64,000 nt of DNA, taken from Oscillatoria nigro-viridis PCC 7112. GTDB taxonomy: Bacteria; Cyanobacteriota; Cyanobacteriia; Cyanobacteriales; Microcoleaceae. The notes below the pieces were generated by a model. That model searched no databases. It was not told the origin of the DNA and saw nothing but the letters and a program-made list of their open reading frames with translations. The stretch covers positions 2,556,501 to 2,620,500 of the forward strand of contig NC_019729.1 in the NCBI RefSeq assembly GCF_000317475.1. Direction: 5' to 3'. The position numbers and the translations under genes are program-made. Position 1 is the stretch's first letter; every line of letters starts with the position of its first letter. Of the stretch, positions 16,964-26,513 are shown piece after piece.

Positions 16964-18880
16964 GTGACATCAGCAGCAAGCCTCATCCAACAGCTACCCG
17001 AGCTCAGCGATGCTCAATTCCATCAAAAATATTTGAAACAAAAACAAGGGATGCGAACCTTGGCGACTATATTGCCGCAAGTAGAACAGCAAAGTCTGGC
17101 TTTGCGGGCAGTAAAATTAGCTCTAAAAGTAAATTTAAAACTAGGCTCGAAGCTAGCAGGAACGGTAAAGCCAGAATTTCAAACAGCCACAATAAAATTA
17201 ATCGAAAAAATCCCCACTTCGCCGCTGCTCAAAATTCAACTGTTGGCCCTAACAAGTTCCGATATGGCAATTCCAATGCTGGTGGCCGCATTGAACCACA
17301 AAGAAAGTGCAGTGCGCCTTGATGGGATTCGAGCGATCGGGAAAATCGGCTCCGAAGCAGCAGTAATTGAATTAGCCCGATCGCTCGAATCCAAAGATTC
17401 CCAAATCCAAGCTTGGGCCGCTTGGGCTTTAGGAGAAATTGACTCGAAACCAGCCGCCGCAGCACTGCTCAAAGCCATCAAACACCCAGAGTCCAGGGTG
17501 CGCGCCTGGGCTGTTTGGGCCTTGGGCAAAATTAACCCGAAAACAGCCGTCCCCGCGCTGCTGAAAGCCCTCAAACACCAAGACTCCGAGGTGCGCTGGC
17601 GGGCCGCCGTCAACTGCGGGAAAATCGGCGTCTCTGAGCTAGTTCCCGGGCTGCTGAATGCCCTCAGAGACGAAAATCACATCGTCCGCGCTAGGGCGGC
17701 GGCAGCTTTGGGGAAAATCGGCGATTGTGAGGCAGTACCCAGCTTAGTAGAATTGCTTCACGACGATCCCGACTCCTATGCAGTTTCTTTGAGGGCCGCC
17801 GAGGCCTTGGGACAAATCGGCACGGAAACGGCTGTGGCCGGGCTGGTGCAAGCCCTCAACCACGACGACTCAGACGTGCGCGGCAGTGCAGTTTCTGCCT
17901 TGGGAGAAATCAGCAGCGAGGTGGCTGTGGTGGCCGTCATGCGATCGCTCTCGGATCGAGATATTTTCGTGCGCGGCAGGGCGGCGGTTGCCCTTGGGAA
18001 CATCAATACAGAGGGAGATGCGAAATTGCCAAAAATGGTGGTCGCGGGACTGGCGAGCGCAATTGGCGACAGCGAATCTTATGTGCGGTGGAGAGTTGCT
18101 GCTGCTTTGGGGGAAATTGGGACAGAGGAAGCTGTGGCAGGTTTGGCGCGGCTGCTGGGGGACGAAACTTCTGGAGTGCGCCAAAAGGCTGTTAAATCCC
18201 TCGGTCAAATTGGCTCAACGGCTGCTATTTTGGCTCTGGAAACAGCTTTAAATCGGGAATTTGCTGACGTTCGCGCGCTGGCTGCCCAATACTTGGCGGA
18301 TGTCAGCACTCAGGCAGAAACAGTTGATTTTGATCCCTCAGTCTCAGCAGATTTCTCGGATCGCAAACTGCCGGAAATCCTGATTGCTTCGCAAGTAGAA
18401 GCCAGCGAATACATTGTTGAGCGCCCTGCGCGACGCGAGATTAAATACCTGATCTCGATCGGCAGTCCGGGTGTTCCCGAACCCAAAACTTTTCATCAAA
18501 TCCCGAACCGAATGTGCCTGGAGTTTAACGACCTCGACACCCCCGTTGACGACCCAGATCAAATCTTGCCTACCCTTGAGGATGTACTGAAAATTATTGA
18601 CTTCGCCCTCAAAATGTCGTCGCAGGGAGGCAGTTTGCTCATCTGCTGCCAAAGTGGGATCGGCCGTTCAACGGCCACAGCTTTGACTGTGTGTGCTGCG
18701 CTGTTGGGTCGCGGCAAAGAACGGGAAGCTTGGGCTTTGGTACTCGCCGCCAGACCCCAAGCCAAGCCGAATCGCTGGATGGTACACTTGGCCGATGAAG
18801 CTTTGGGTAGAGACGGCAAGCTAGCACTGGCGATCGAATTGACCGCTGCCACTCCAGAACTCGCAATCGCCAACAGTTGA
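16964..18880 (+). CDS. HEAT-repeat protein fused to a CX5R tyrosine-phosphatase-like domain
   Basis: The 638-residue protein has two parts. Residues about 90-450 consist of PBS-lyase-type HEAT repeats of about 31 residues each (recurring AV..L..AL.d....VR..AA.ALG.IG). The last 150 residues form a small phosphatase-like domain with the P-loop CQSGIGRS, Cys562 to Arg568, in exact CX5R spacing, preceded by ICC in place of the usual VHC and by an Asp-rich DLDTPVDDPD that may supply the general acid. HEAT arrays bind proteins; here they could present a substrate to the phosphatase. The start is GTG 16964. Its neighbours give no clue. The fusion is visible directly; activity is inference. Confidence 0.82.
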   Translation: MTSAASLIQQLPELSDAQFHQKYLKQKQGMRTLATILPQVEQQSLALRAVKLALKVNLKLGSKLAGTVKPEFQTATIKLIEKIPTSPLLKIQLLALTSSDMAIPMLVAALNHKESAVRLDGIRAIGKIGSEAAVIELARSLESKDSQIQAWAAWALGEIDSKPAAAALLKAIKHPESRVRAWAVWALGKINPKTAVPALLKALKHQDSEVRWRAAVNCGKIGVSELVPGLLNALRDENHIVRARAAAALGKIGDCEAVPSLVELLHDDPDSYAVSLRAAEALGQIGTETAVAGLVQALNHDDSDVRGSAVSALGEISSEVAVVAVMRSLSDRDIFVRGRAAVALGNINTEGDAKLPKMVVAGLASAIGDSESYVRWRVAAALGEIGTEEAVAGLARLLGDETSGVRQKAVKSLGQIGSTAAILALETALNREFADVRALAAQYLADVSTQAETVDFDPSVSADFSDRKLPEILIASQVEASEYIVERPARREIKYLISIGSPGVPEPKTFHQIPNRMCLEFNDLDTPVDDPDQILPTLEDVLKIIDFALKMSSQGGSLLICCQSGIGRSTATALTVCAALLGRGKEREAWALVLAARPQAKPNRWMVHLADEALGRDGKLALAIELTAATPELAIANS

Positions 18881-19356
18881 GTCGCAGAAACCGGGTTTCT
18901 TTTGGTAAGACCTACAGTTATACTCAACTAACGGCACTTCACCTCAGACTTGTCTTTGCGGGGCAACGATGCCAAAAGTCGATCGCCAGGGTGCAAAAGT
19001 TCGATCGGCTGCTGCATTTGTGACATTCTGTGCTAAAAAGTTGTCGGATGCTCAACAAAAACCGTCAAGCAATCGTCGCATTGCTGGCAGCCAAACTCCA
19101 AAGCTGAGGAATCGGGTGCATTGTCAACAGACAATATCAGCTTTGGGCTACTCACAGGCAAAACAGGTCAGAGAGAATTTTCTGCCTGTAAAACTCCACG
19201 CAGGGATAACTCACTGCGGGGATAAGTTTTTATTTTTTGCCTGCTGCAGACTTTTACGAGTCGAAAAAGTAATTTGGCAACAGCCCTCAACAGCCTAATT
19301 ATCTATTAGACATCAACCGAATTTAAGTTTCTCCTCTGACTCGACAAGAGTTTCAG
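18881..19356 (+). other. Intergenic region with one palindromic repeat
   Basis: AGAAACCGGGTTTCT at 18886-18900 is a perfect copy of the dispersed palindrome seen near 6840 and 55393. The remainder has no supported gene; a 109-codon frame at 18969 looks non-protein-like. Confidence 0.5.
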
Positions 19357-21417
19357 ATGCTTTTTCGCAGATGTCTGCGGTCAAATAGACAAGCTTTTCC
19401 GTTTGGAGAAATTAAGAGCGTGGTAGATTTTAACAGAAAACAGGGGTTGCATATGTCAAAAATTAACTTGCTAAAAAAAACAGGACACGAAGCAAGTTTC
19501 TCGGTTGCCGTTTGGGAAGACCAGGGGGAATTGAATCCAGACTTAGAACCATTTAACCCGCAGAAAAAAAAGGTGAAAACGCGAAATGTTAACCCAAAAA
19601 ATACCAATTTAGGTAAACAGATGCCAGTTTTAATTTCCGGAGAAGTGGCTTCTGGAGAAACCGTGAAGACAAAAAAAAACAGCCAGGATTTTGTCAAAAA
19701 AATATCCTTGAGAGTCAGCCAAAGTTTACCCTCTAAAATAGGGGGTTTGCCTATCCATAAAAAAATTGGCTACGGGTATTTGCTGGCAATAGGAATCGCA
19801 TTTTTGGGTTCGCTGAGCGGACTGGTGATTGCCGATTACTACCAAGGACAAGGATTAAAACAACTCAATGATGCTCACCTACAAGCACAATTGCTCGGCA
19901 ATTTTAAAGATGCAGCGCTGGCGGCCCAATTGCAGGGTTCACAGCTAGATTCTTTTGTAGATAATTCGATCGAGATCAAACAGCAAGAAGAGCAGTTGGT
20001 TAAGAGTATTGTTCAGGCAAAAAATCTGCGGTTGCGTATAGAAAAATTTGCCGACAGCCAACCCGCTTGGCTGGCAGCAAAACCGGAAGTTCTCAAGTTT
20101 TTACTCCAAGATTGCACGAAAAATTTAGAAGCCTACGCCGATACTCTCAAGTCAACTTTGCAGAAAATACAGCAATCGCAACTATCGCCTCGCGAGATAG
20201 AGTCGGCCAGAAAATTGCTCGCAATCGAAAGCGGAGAAGGTGTAAAACAGCTCAACAGCAGCCTTGAGGAATTGAGCAAAATCCTGGAGATTGCCCAGCA
20301 GCAAGAGGGCGAAGGCGGTGAAGTGATGGAAGACGCCCAAGGAATGGAAAAAACCATAATTATTATTAGTATGCTGCTGTCGGTAGTGGTGGCTGGAATG
20401 GTGGCTTACCGCACCAGTCGGGCGATCGCCAAACCTGTTATCAGCGTCACTCAGGTGGCCCAACAAGTAGCCGCTGAGTCTAATTTTGAGTTGCGAGCGC
20501 CCGTCACCGGACAAGGCGAAATCGGCTCTCTGGCTGCCTCTCTCAATCACCTAATCGAGCGGGTTTCGGGACATACAAAAGAATTAGAACAAGCTAAGGA
20601 AGTCGCCGTCGCAGCTAACACTGCTAAAAGCCAGTTTTTAGCAAATATGAGCCACGAATTGCGGACGCCTTTAAATGCGATTATCGGCTACAGTCAACTA
20701 CTTTCAGAAGATGCCCAGGATGCGGGATTTGATGAGTTTGTAGCCGATTTGCAGAAGATTGAAAAAGCAGGGGCGCATCTGCTATCTTTGATTAACGATA
20801 TCCTTGATTTGTCAAAAATTGAAGCGGGGAGTATGAAACTCGAAATCCAGGAGTTTGACATCGAATCCCTGGTTGATAATGTGGCGAGTGCCGCGAAACC
20901 GTTGGTAGAGAAAAATGGCAATGTTTTGGAGATTGAGTGCGATCGAACTGTGGGCATAATGCACGCAGATTTCAAAAAAGTGCGCCAGGTTTTGATACAT
21001 CTGCTGAGTAATGCTGCGAAGTTCACCAAAAACGGTAGAGTGAAAGTGAGTGTGAGGCGCATTGCAGGAAGTGGAAAATTGAATGCAGCAGGGCGATCGG
21101 CGATTGACGATTCAATGGCTGCCGATGAAACTCATTCTGTGGCGATTGCTTGTCCCCTGCCGAATGTTCAAGACTCGGATTGGATTTGTTTATCGGTTAA
21201 AGATACCGGAATTGGAATGTCGGAAGAACAACAACACAAATTGTTTGAAGCTTTTGTGCAAGCTGACTCTTCAGCGGCGCGACAGTACGACGGCGCCGGG
21301 TTGGGGCTGACACTCAGCCGCTACTACTGTCAGATGATGGGCGGGGAAATTTTGCTAGAAAGCGAAGAGGGAAAAGGGTCTATTTTCACTGTGCGGATAC
21401 CGGCAGGAAACGGGTGA
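19357..21417 (+). CDS. Membrane sensor histidine kinase (HAMP-HisKA-HATPase)
   Basis: From ATG 19357 the protein has 686 residues; ATG 19453 is an alternative that removes a poorly conserved stretch. Two membrane helices (about residues 137-160 and 333-353) enclose a helical periplasmic sensor domain of about 170 residues, followed by HAMP, the HisKA box [17 protein letters not shown] with phospho-acceptor His433, and a complete ATPase domain: N-box LLSNAAKF, G1 DTGIGM and G2 [10 protein letters not shown]. It senses an unknown extracytoplasmic signal. No response regulator gene is adjacent and no receiver domain is attached, so it is an orphan kinase. Confidence 0.9.
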   Translation: MLFRRCLRSNRQAFPFGEIKSVVDFNRKQGLHMSKINLLKKTGHEASFSVAVWEDQGELNPDLEPFNPQKKKVKTRNVNPKNTNLGKQMPVLISGEVASGETVKTKKNSQDFVKKISLRVSQSLPSKIGGLPIHKKIGYGYLLAIGIAFLGSLSGLVIADYYQGQGLKQLNDAHLQAQLLGNFKDAALAAQLQGSQLDSFVDNSIEIKQQEEQLVKSIVQAKNLRLRIEKFADSQPAWLAAKPEVLKFLLQDCTKNLEAYADTLKSTLQKIQQSQLSPREIESARKLLAIESGEGVKQLNSSLEELSKILEIAQQQEGEGGEVMEDAQGMEKTIIIISMLLSVVVAGMVAYRTSRAIAKPVISVTQVAQQVAAESNFELRAPVTGQGEIGSLAASLNHLIERVSGHTKELEQAKEVAVAANTAKSQFLANMSHELRTPLNAIIGYSQLLSEDAQDAGFDEFVADLQKIEKAGAHLLSLINDILDLSKIEAGSMKLEIQEFDIESLVDNVASAAKPLVEKNGNVLEIECDRTVGIMHADFKKVRQVLIHLLSNAAKFTKNGRVKVSVRRIAGSGKLNAAGRSAIDDSMAADETHSVAIACPLPNVQDSDWICLSVKDTGIGMSEEQQHKLFEAFVQADSSAARQYDGAGLGLTLSRYYCQMMGGEILLESEEGKGSIFTVRIPAGNG

Positions 21418-21678
21418 TGTGATTTTGGGGCTAGAGATGTAGGGTAGGCAGAGGGGCGAAAATTTATGTTTCAAACCTCTGGCTGTATGTCCAAATGCTT
21501 TAGTCGGGCTAGTGGGCACGTAAGAATTCAGGTCTAAATTTGAGGAATTAAAGATGGTTCTTGCAGATTTGGATTAACGATCGCTTTTATAGCTTGCTCA
21601 AAAAAATCGTAAGCGTTCAGGGGGTGCAAATAACGGGACTTAAAGAAATTTTAAGCCCAAACAAAGCCTAAACTGGCT

Positions 21679-22982
21679 TTATAAGCGGAGAATACGTCCC
21701 AATTTTGGTTCAACCATTTCACTTTCCCTAAAAGATATGGCCGTCCGAAATGCTTCGAGTGCATCACTAAAAGTGTTTAAAGGTTTGTTTGCCCATTTGC
21801 GCCTTAATCCTCCTGTTAAGGTATGCCAGAGAATGAAATTGTAGGCACAAAACACCATAATGAAATGTCTTTTCAGGCTGATTTCATCTCTGACTTGATA
21901 TTCCTTTAACCCCAACCAGCCCTTAGCTTCCCGATAGAAAACTTCCACCCAATTTCTTTGTGAATAAGTTTTTACTATCCACTCCTCTGTCGCTTTTGAT
22001 AAGTAAACATTACTCATCAAATAATCTATTTCACTGGCGGTCTCGAAAGTATCTGCATTCATGACGATGGCTATTACTTTCTTACCCGTGCATTGTGATA
22101 ACTCGACTTGTTGAATTGCTACCCATACTGTTCTCGGTTGTTCTAAATTGAGTTGAATTTTTGTGAAAGCCTCTAAGCTGTTCACCATTTAAATTTTCGA
22201 GGCTATCTAAGCCTGTAAAGGGTTTCAGCCTTAATCACCCAGTTTAAATGCTAAACAGCTTACAGGCAATGCTTTTGTTAAATTGTCTACTCGAATTTCT
22301 TCTGTTTCATTTTCGGTTTTTTGAATTATTACTTTGCGATTCTTGGCGATTCCTCCGATATATTTTAATTGGCGGTTTTCTAATTCTTGTACAAAACTGG
22401 TGTTATTACCATACCCTGCATCCATCAATACTATTCCTGGTTGATAGCCTCTCGCTAAGGTTTTGTCGATTAAATTTATGGCGATTTCTGGCTTTTTCTT
22501 AAATTCAGGGTCCTCGTTTCCCTCTGGTAATGAGTAGGCTTTTTTATATAATTCAATATCTAATGGCAGGCTCTTTTTACCATCATATAGATGACTTGTA
22601 AATATTACTACCCCATTGTCAGTTTTTCCGATTTGTCCGATGTATTGTCTGCCTACACCGTCGGTAAAATTACCACTTTTTCTGTGACCTGAACCATCTA
22701 TTATCAGGCTAAATCCTCGACTAATCTTGGTTTGGTTGCACTGATTTATTACGTCTAGGCGACGTTGATTGAGCTCATTGAATGACCAAGGCGCTGTGGT
22801 TAAAAAATGATGTAATTTGTGGTAAGTTACTCGCCAAGGCATTTTCTGCCATCTGCGACAGTTTTTTTCGTTCCCGAGCTCCCAATAATCCCCCTAAATA
22901 GTTCCTAAACTCTCGTTGTTGGGTCAAGATGACGAAAAATATCGTCAAATCTTTGACACCATCTATCGAAGCAGGGGGGCAT
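21679..22982 (-). pseudogene. IS701-type DDE transposase, broken into three frames
   Basis: Three consecutive minus-strand frames form one transposase. The first runs from ATG 22982 (PASIDGVKDLTIFF, FRNYLGGLLGARERKKLSQM); the second from 22842 to 22231 contains SLIIDGSGHRKSGNFTDGVG and GIVLMDAGYG, typical of the IS701/DDE_5 catalytic core; the third, from 22188 to 21679, holds RNWVEVFYREAKGWLGLKEY with the C-terminal catalytic Glu. At least two frameshifts separate them, so the enzyme is dead. Terminal repeats were not identified. The element sits between the histidine kinase and psbA. Confidence 0.8.
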
Positions 22983-23020
22983 CGCGGCAGGGCTTGTCTC
23001 TTTCATCGGTCATTTTTAAC

Positions 23021-23285
23021 GTTATATGCTTGCTATATAACCCACATTCCGCACTTCTTAATATTATTCTGATGAATTATATCAAAAATTGCTGTAAGCT
23101 TTACTCAGTAAGACTTACAGCATTATTAAACTATATTGCTTTTTATAAAGAATCATTATCTATTTCCCGTACAATAATTGTTATTGAGAAATAATTGCAG
23201 ATAAAAGCCCTGGAATAATGGTTTTCCGTAAAAGCACTTCTGACTATGTTAAGAAGTGCGGAATGTAGGATATAAGCATTATAAC
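23021..23285. mobile_element. 265-bp element with long imperfect terminal inverted repeats
   Basis: The left end (23021-23065) and the inverted right end (23240-23285) match over about 45 bp, with the perfect core ACATTCCGCACTTCTTAA in both. The interior is AT-rich, has no gene and carries further short palindromes. It looks like a MITE. It directly precedes a truncated nuclease frame. Confidence 0.65.
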
Positions 23286-23320
23286 CTATTTTTATCGTAT
23301 TTTATGTTTAAGTCCCGATA

Positions 23321-23470
23321 ATGCCCAACGATGCCAGCGTCAAAGGCAGGGGATGGAAAAGCTTTCGAGTATCGGTGCGTCAGGTGGAGCGCGAGACGGG
23401 GCTGAACTTCTTGTCTGATGTGCCGCCCCAGATTCACCAAGTCATTGAGAGCAAAGCGGACAGTCAATAA
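23321..23470 (+). pseudogene. C-terminal fragment of a DNA/RNA non-specific endonuclease
   Basis: The 49-residue frame ends with a pattern typical of NucA-type nuclease tails: PNDASVKGRGWKSFRVSVRQ, VERETGLNFLSDVP and a stop at 23468-23470. The DRGH catalytic region is absent, and an in-frame TAA lies just upstream, next to the inverted-repeat element ending at 23285. This is a truncated relic, probably cut by that insertion. The family call is from the C-terminal motif W.s.rVsV..vE..TGl.Fls.vP. Confidence 0.55.
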
Positions 23471-23545
23471 CGCCCAATACCGATACCCCAGGCTCAACAT
23501 AACCTCAGCTTATTGCCCGCATCAGTTTAACTGTCGCCACACCCC

Positions 23546-23574
23546 TTTACAAACCTTAACGATAGGCGTAATAA
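23546..23574 (+). promoter_or_regulatory. Probable psbA promoter
   Basis: TTTACA (23546-23551) and TAATAA (23569-23574) are separated by 17 bp, about 50 nt before the psbA start. This fits a sigma-70-type promoter of a high-expression gene. No experimental start is known from the sequence. Confidence 0.45.
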
Positions 23575-23622
23575 TATAAACATCATCCGAACATTGACAA
23601 ATTCATACGCAATCATAAAACC

Positions 23623-24705
23623 ATGACAACGACCTTACAGCAGCGCTCTAGCGCCAACGTCTGGGAACGCTTCTGCGAGTGGGTAACATCCACCGACAAC
23701 CGCATCTATGTAGGTTGGTTCGGCGTCTTGATGATTCCCACCCTGCTCAGCGCCACCATCTGCTACGTCATCGCCTTCATCGCTGCCCCACCAGTGGACA
23801 TCGACGGCATCCGCGAACCAGTAGCAGGTTCCTTAATGTACGGCAACAACATCATCACAGGTGCAGTTGTCCCCTCATCCAACGCCATCGGCTTGCACTT
23901 CTACCCCATCTGGGAAGCAGCTTCCCTCGATGAGTGGCTGTACAACGGCGGCCCTTACCAATTGGTAATCTTCCACTTCCTGATCGGTGTATTTTGCTAC
24001 ATGGGTCGCGAATGGGAACTGTCCTACCGCTTGGGAATGCGCCCTTGGATCTGCGTCGCTTACTCTGCACCAGTAGCAGCAGCCACCGCAGTATTCTTGA
24101 TCTACCCCATCGGACAAGGCAGCTTCTCTGACGGTATGCCCTTGGGAATCTCCGGCACATTCAACTTCATGATCGTGTTCCAAGCCGAGCACAACATCCT
24201 GATGCACCCCTTCCACATGTTGGGAGTAGCTGGTGTCTTCGGTGGTAGCTTGTTCTCCGCCATGCACGGTTCTCTAGTTACCTCTAGCTTGGTTCGCGAA
24301 ACCACCGAAACCGAATCGCAAAACTACGGTTACAAATTCGGTCAAGAAGAAGAAACCTACAACATCGTTGCAGCCCACGGCTACTTCGGTCGTTTGATTT
24401 TCCAATACGCTTCCTTCAACAACAGCCGTTCCTTGCACTTCTTGTTAGGTGCATGGCCGGTAGTCGGCATCTGGTTTACCGCTTTGGGTATCTCCACGAT
24501 GGCGTTCAACTTGAACGGTTTCAACTTCAACCAATCGATTATCGACTCTCAAGGTCGCGTCATCAATACTTGGGCTGATGTCATCAACCGCGCTAACTTG
24601 GGTATGGAAGTAATGCACGAGCGCAACGCTCACAACTTCCCTCTCGACTTGGCTGCTAGTGAAGTCACTCCAGTAGCTTTGGTTGCTCCTTCTATCAACG
24701 GCTAA
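23623..24705 (+). CDS. psbA: Photosystem II D1 protein, Glu130 form
   Basis: D1 is the reaction-centre subunit that binds P680, pheophytin, QB and the Mn4CaO5 cluster in the thylakoid membrane. All 360 residues align with the standard protein: Tyr161, Asp170, Glu189, His190, His198, His215, His272, His332, Glu333, His337, Asp342 and Ala344 are present, then a 16-residue C-terminal extension that CtpA removes. Residue 130 is Glu, the form associated with high-light D1 isoforms, rather than Gln. Five membrane helices are present. A terminator hairpin follows at 24725. Cyanobacteria usually hold several psbA copies; only one is in this window. Confidence 0.99.
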   Translation: MTTTLQQRSSANVWERFCEWVTSTDNRIYVGWFGVLMIPTLLSATICYVIAFIAAPPVDIDGIREPVAGSLMYGNNIITGAVVPSSNAIGLHFYPIWEAASLDEWLYNGGPYQLVIFHFLIGVFCYMGREWELSYRLGMRPWICVAYSAPVAAATAVFLIYPIGQGSFSDGMPLGISGTFNFMIVFQAEHNILMHPFHMLGVAGVFGGSLFSAMHGSLVTSSLVRETTETESQNYGYKFGQEEETYNIVAAHGYFGRLIFQYASFNNSRSLHFLLGAWPVVGIWFTALGISTMAFNLNGFNFNQSIIDSQGRVINTWADVINRANLGMEVMHERNAHNFPLDLAASEVTPVALVAPSING

Positions 24706-24724
24706 GTTTTAGCTTTTGATTAGC

Positions 24725-24759
24725 AAAAAGCGCTCCTAGAAATAGGGGCGCTTTTTGTT
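24725..24759 (+). terminator. psbA rho-independent terminator
   Basis: AAAAAGCGCTCCT (24725-24737) pairs with AGGGGCGCTTTTT (24743-24755) with a single G-T pair, and ends in a T-run. It lies 20 nt after the psbA stop. Confidence 0.88.
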
Positions 24760-24840
24760 TGGGGAAAATCTAATTTAACACTACTAATGCTTGGCAAAAG
24801 TTGGCTTACAGTTTACCTCAATAAATTTTTATCTGACCCT

Positions 24841-25022
24841 TTATGGACAACGACAAAAATTATTGAGATAGTTATAGAGTTCGCGAAATAAGGGACATTT
24901 TTTCTGGACTTCATTTGGATCGATTTCCCTCAATAGCAAAGGAGTATGATCTCCTTTAGAAAAGCGTGCTTTATCGCGATCGACCTCATCTTGAACACTT
25001 GACTCAATTAAAGCTTCTGATA
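24841..25022 (-). pseudogene. 3' part of the TOPRIM/DUF4276-like gene, cut off by IS630
   Basis: These minus-strand codons (SEALIESSVQDEVDRDKARF to the stop at 24841-24843) are the last 59 residues of the gene whose first part lies at 25974-26513. Joining the two at the duplicated TA restores the frame: lysine AAA, CTA, then TCA-GAA. On its own this piece has no proper start, only codons inside the IS. The region includes KARFSKGDHTPLLLREIDP, likely part of the C-terminal helical domain. Confidence 0.7.
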
Positions 25023-25973
25023 TAGTCATTTCAAATAAATGTGAGACAAATGCAAGATGATGTAAAATCAAGAAAAATTGTTAACTCGGAGCCGAAAAAT
25101 GGCATACAGTCTAGATTTAAGAAAAAGAGTAGTGGATTATGTGGAAAATGGAGGGGGTATAACCAAAGCCGCCGCCCTGTTTAAAGTAGGAAGAGCAACA
25201 ATATACAGATGGCTAGGGAGGGAAGACCTTCGAGCCACTAAGGTAGAACACCGTGAGCGAAAGATAGACTGGGAAATGCTCAGAAAAGATGTAGAAGAAA
25301 ATCCCGAAGCAAGATTAATAGAAAGAGCAAGGAAATTCGGGGTGAGAGCGAGTGCCATATGCTATGCCTTAAAGAAAATGAAAATTACGATAAAAAAAAA
25401 GAATTTCGTTATAGAGAAAGGAATAGAGAAGAAAGAATACAATACTACCAAACACTGAGAACTTTAATTAAAGTTCATGGGAGTAAAAGCCTTGTATTTA
25501 TTGATGAGTCAGGGTTTGAAGAGTTTCATGCTTGTGTTTATGCGTGGTCAAAAAAAGGGAGAAAAGTATATGGGGAGAGACAAGGAAAACGCGGAAAAAG
25601 AGAAAATTTAGTAGCAGGAAGAAGAAAAGGCAACAAGGACTTGATTGCACCTATGGTCTTTACAGGGAGCTTGAATGCAGAAAGTTTTGAAGGGTGGTTA
25701 GCTTTATATTTATTGCCATCTTTAACAATACCATCAATATTAATCATGGATAATGCACCGATTCATCGTAAGACAGCAATTAGGCTCCTGGTGGAGGAAG
25801 CAGGCCATCAGATACTTTTTTTACCAAAATACTCTCCTGACTTAAATGATATTGAGCATGATTTTAGTGCATTAAAGAGAGCTAAAATGTATGCGTCTCC
25901 TGGCACATCTCTTGATGAAGTTATTCGTGCTTATTGTGCAGAAAGAGTGTCTCATACTTATTTGAAATGACTA
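25023..25973 (+). mobile_element. IS630-family insertion sequence, apparently complete
   Basis: The ends are inverted repeats (TAGTCATTTCAAATAA at the left; its near-perfect inverse at the right, 25956-25973) flanked by a TA duplication at 25021-25022 and 25974-25975, the target signature of IS630/Tc1-like elements. It is about 951 bp and holds one transposase in two overlapping frames. It sits inside the TOPRIM/DUF4276-like gene, and its removal restores that gene exactly, so insertion was recent. Confidence 0.9.
25099..25970 (+). CDS. IS630 transposase made by -1 frameshifting
   Basis: The first frame (ATG 25099, CGGAG upstream) encodes an HTH domain: AAALFKVGRATIYRWLGRED. It overlaps a second frame, shifted by -1, encoding the DDE catalytic part with SLVFIDESGFEEF (first Asp), ILIMDNAPIHRK (second Asp) and LPKYSPDLNDIEHDFSALK (final acidic residue and the family signature). 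A run of nine As (25392-25400) lies in the overlap, an ideal slippery site for -1 frameshifting, as known for many IS630 elements. No premature stop is seen. Confidence 0.85.
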
Positions 25974-26513
25974 TAGTTTTTCTCGACAGCAATCTCTTTG
26001 AGGATCGTATTCACTAAATGATTCGGGATTCTCAAAAGAAACTTTTTTTTCTGTACTCAGCCACCAACACATACGTTTATGTCTGCTTCTCAAATCTGAA
26101 TGTTTAGCTATTGAATTATTCCAATCAGCAATAATCCAAGCTTCGATTTCCGGCGCGGCAAACCCAACAAATTTTTCGATGTCAGCACATTCTGGTATTT
26201 TTGATAACTCTGCCAATATTTTTGATTTTTGTGTCTGAGAATCGCGGCAATCCAAATCGTCAAAAACTAAAATCAGGTCGCATTTATTTGCTTCCGCTTT
26301 TAAGGCGATCGGTAATTCTTGCTTTATTTGCTCGATTAAGCTTTGACCTGTTCTTCCATAACTACCTGCTTTATTAGCTTTAGGGCCGGGTTTTTGACGA
26401 ACTGGTGTTTTTCGTTCAAATCTACAGCCCGGAAAAGTTTTTTCTAAAAAAGGAAAGAATCCTCTAACCTCAGCCTCACCGCCTCCAGAGAAAACCCACA
26501 CTACCACGGCCAT
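25974..26513 (-). pseudogene. TOPRIM/DUF4276-like protein, 5' part (gene split by IS630)
   Basis: ATG 26513 overlaps the end of the ATPase gene by 13 nt, so the two are translationally coupled. The 180 residues contain FSGGGEAEVRGFF with Glu13 (TOPRIM-type glutamate), LVFDDLDCRD (the DxD-type acidic motif, residues 85-91) and PEIEAWIIAD (121-130). This pattern is typical of DUF4276 and related TOPRIM nucleases that accompany AAA ATPases. The frame runs into the IS and ends after one foreign residue. Restored, the protein would have 239 residues. Nuclease activity and defence function are inference from the family. Confidence 0.7.

Noticed and set aside
18969..19298. 109-codon plus-strand frame
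   Set aside because: Polar and Cys/Lys/Gln-rich without domain pattern or ribosome binding site; contains repeats typical of intergenic DNA.
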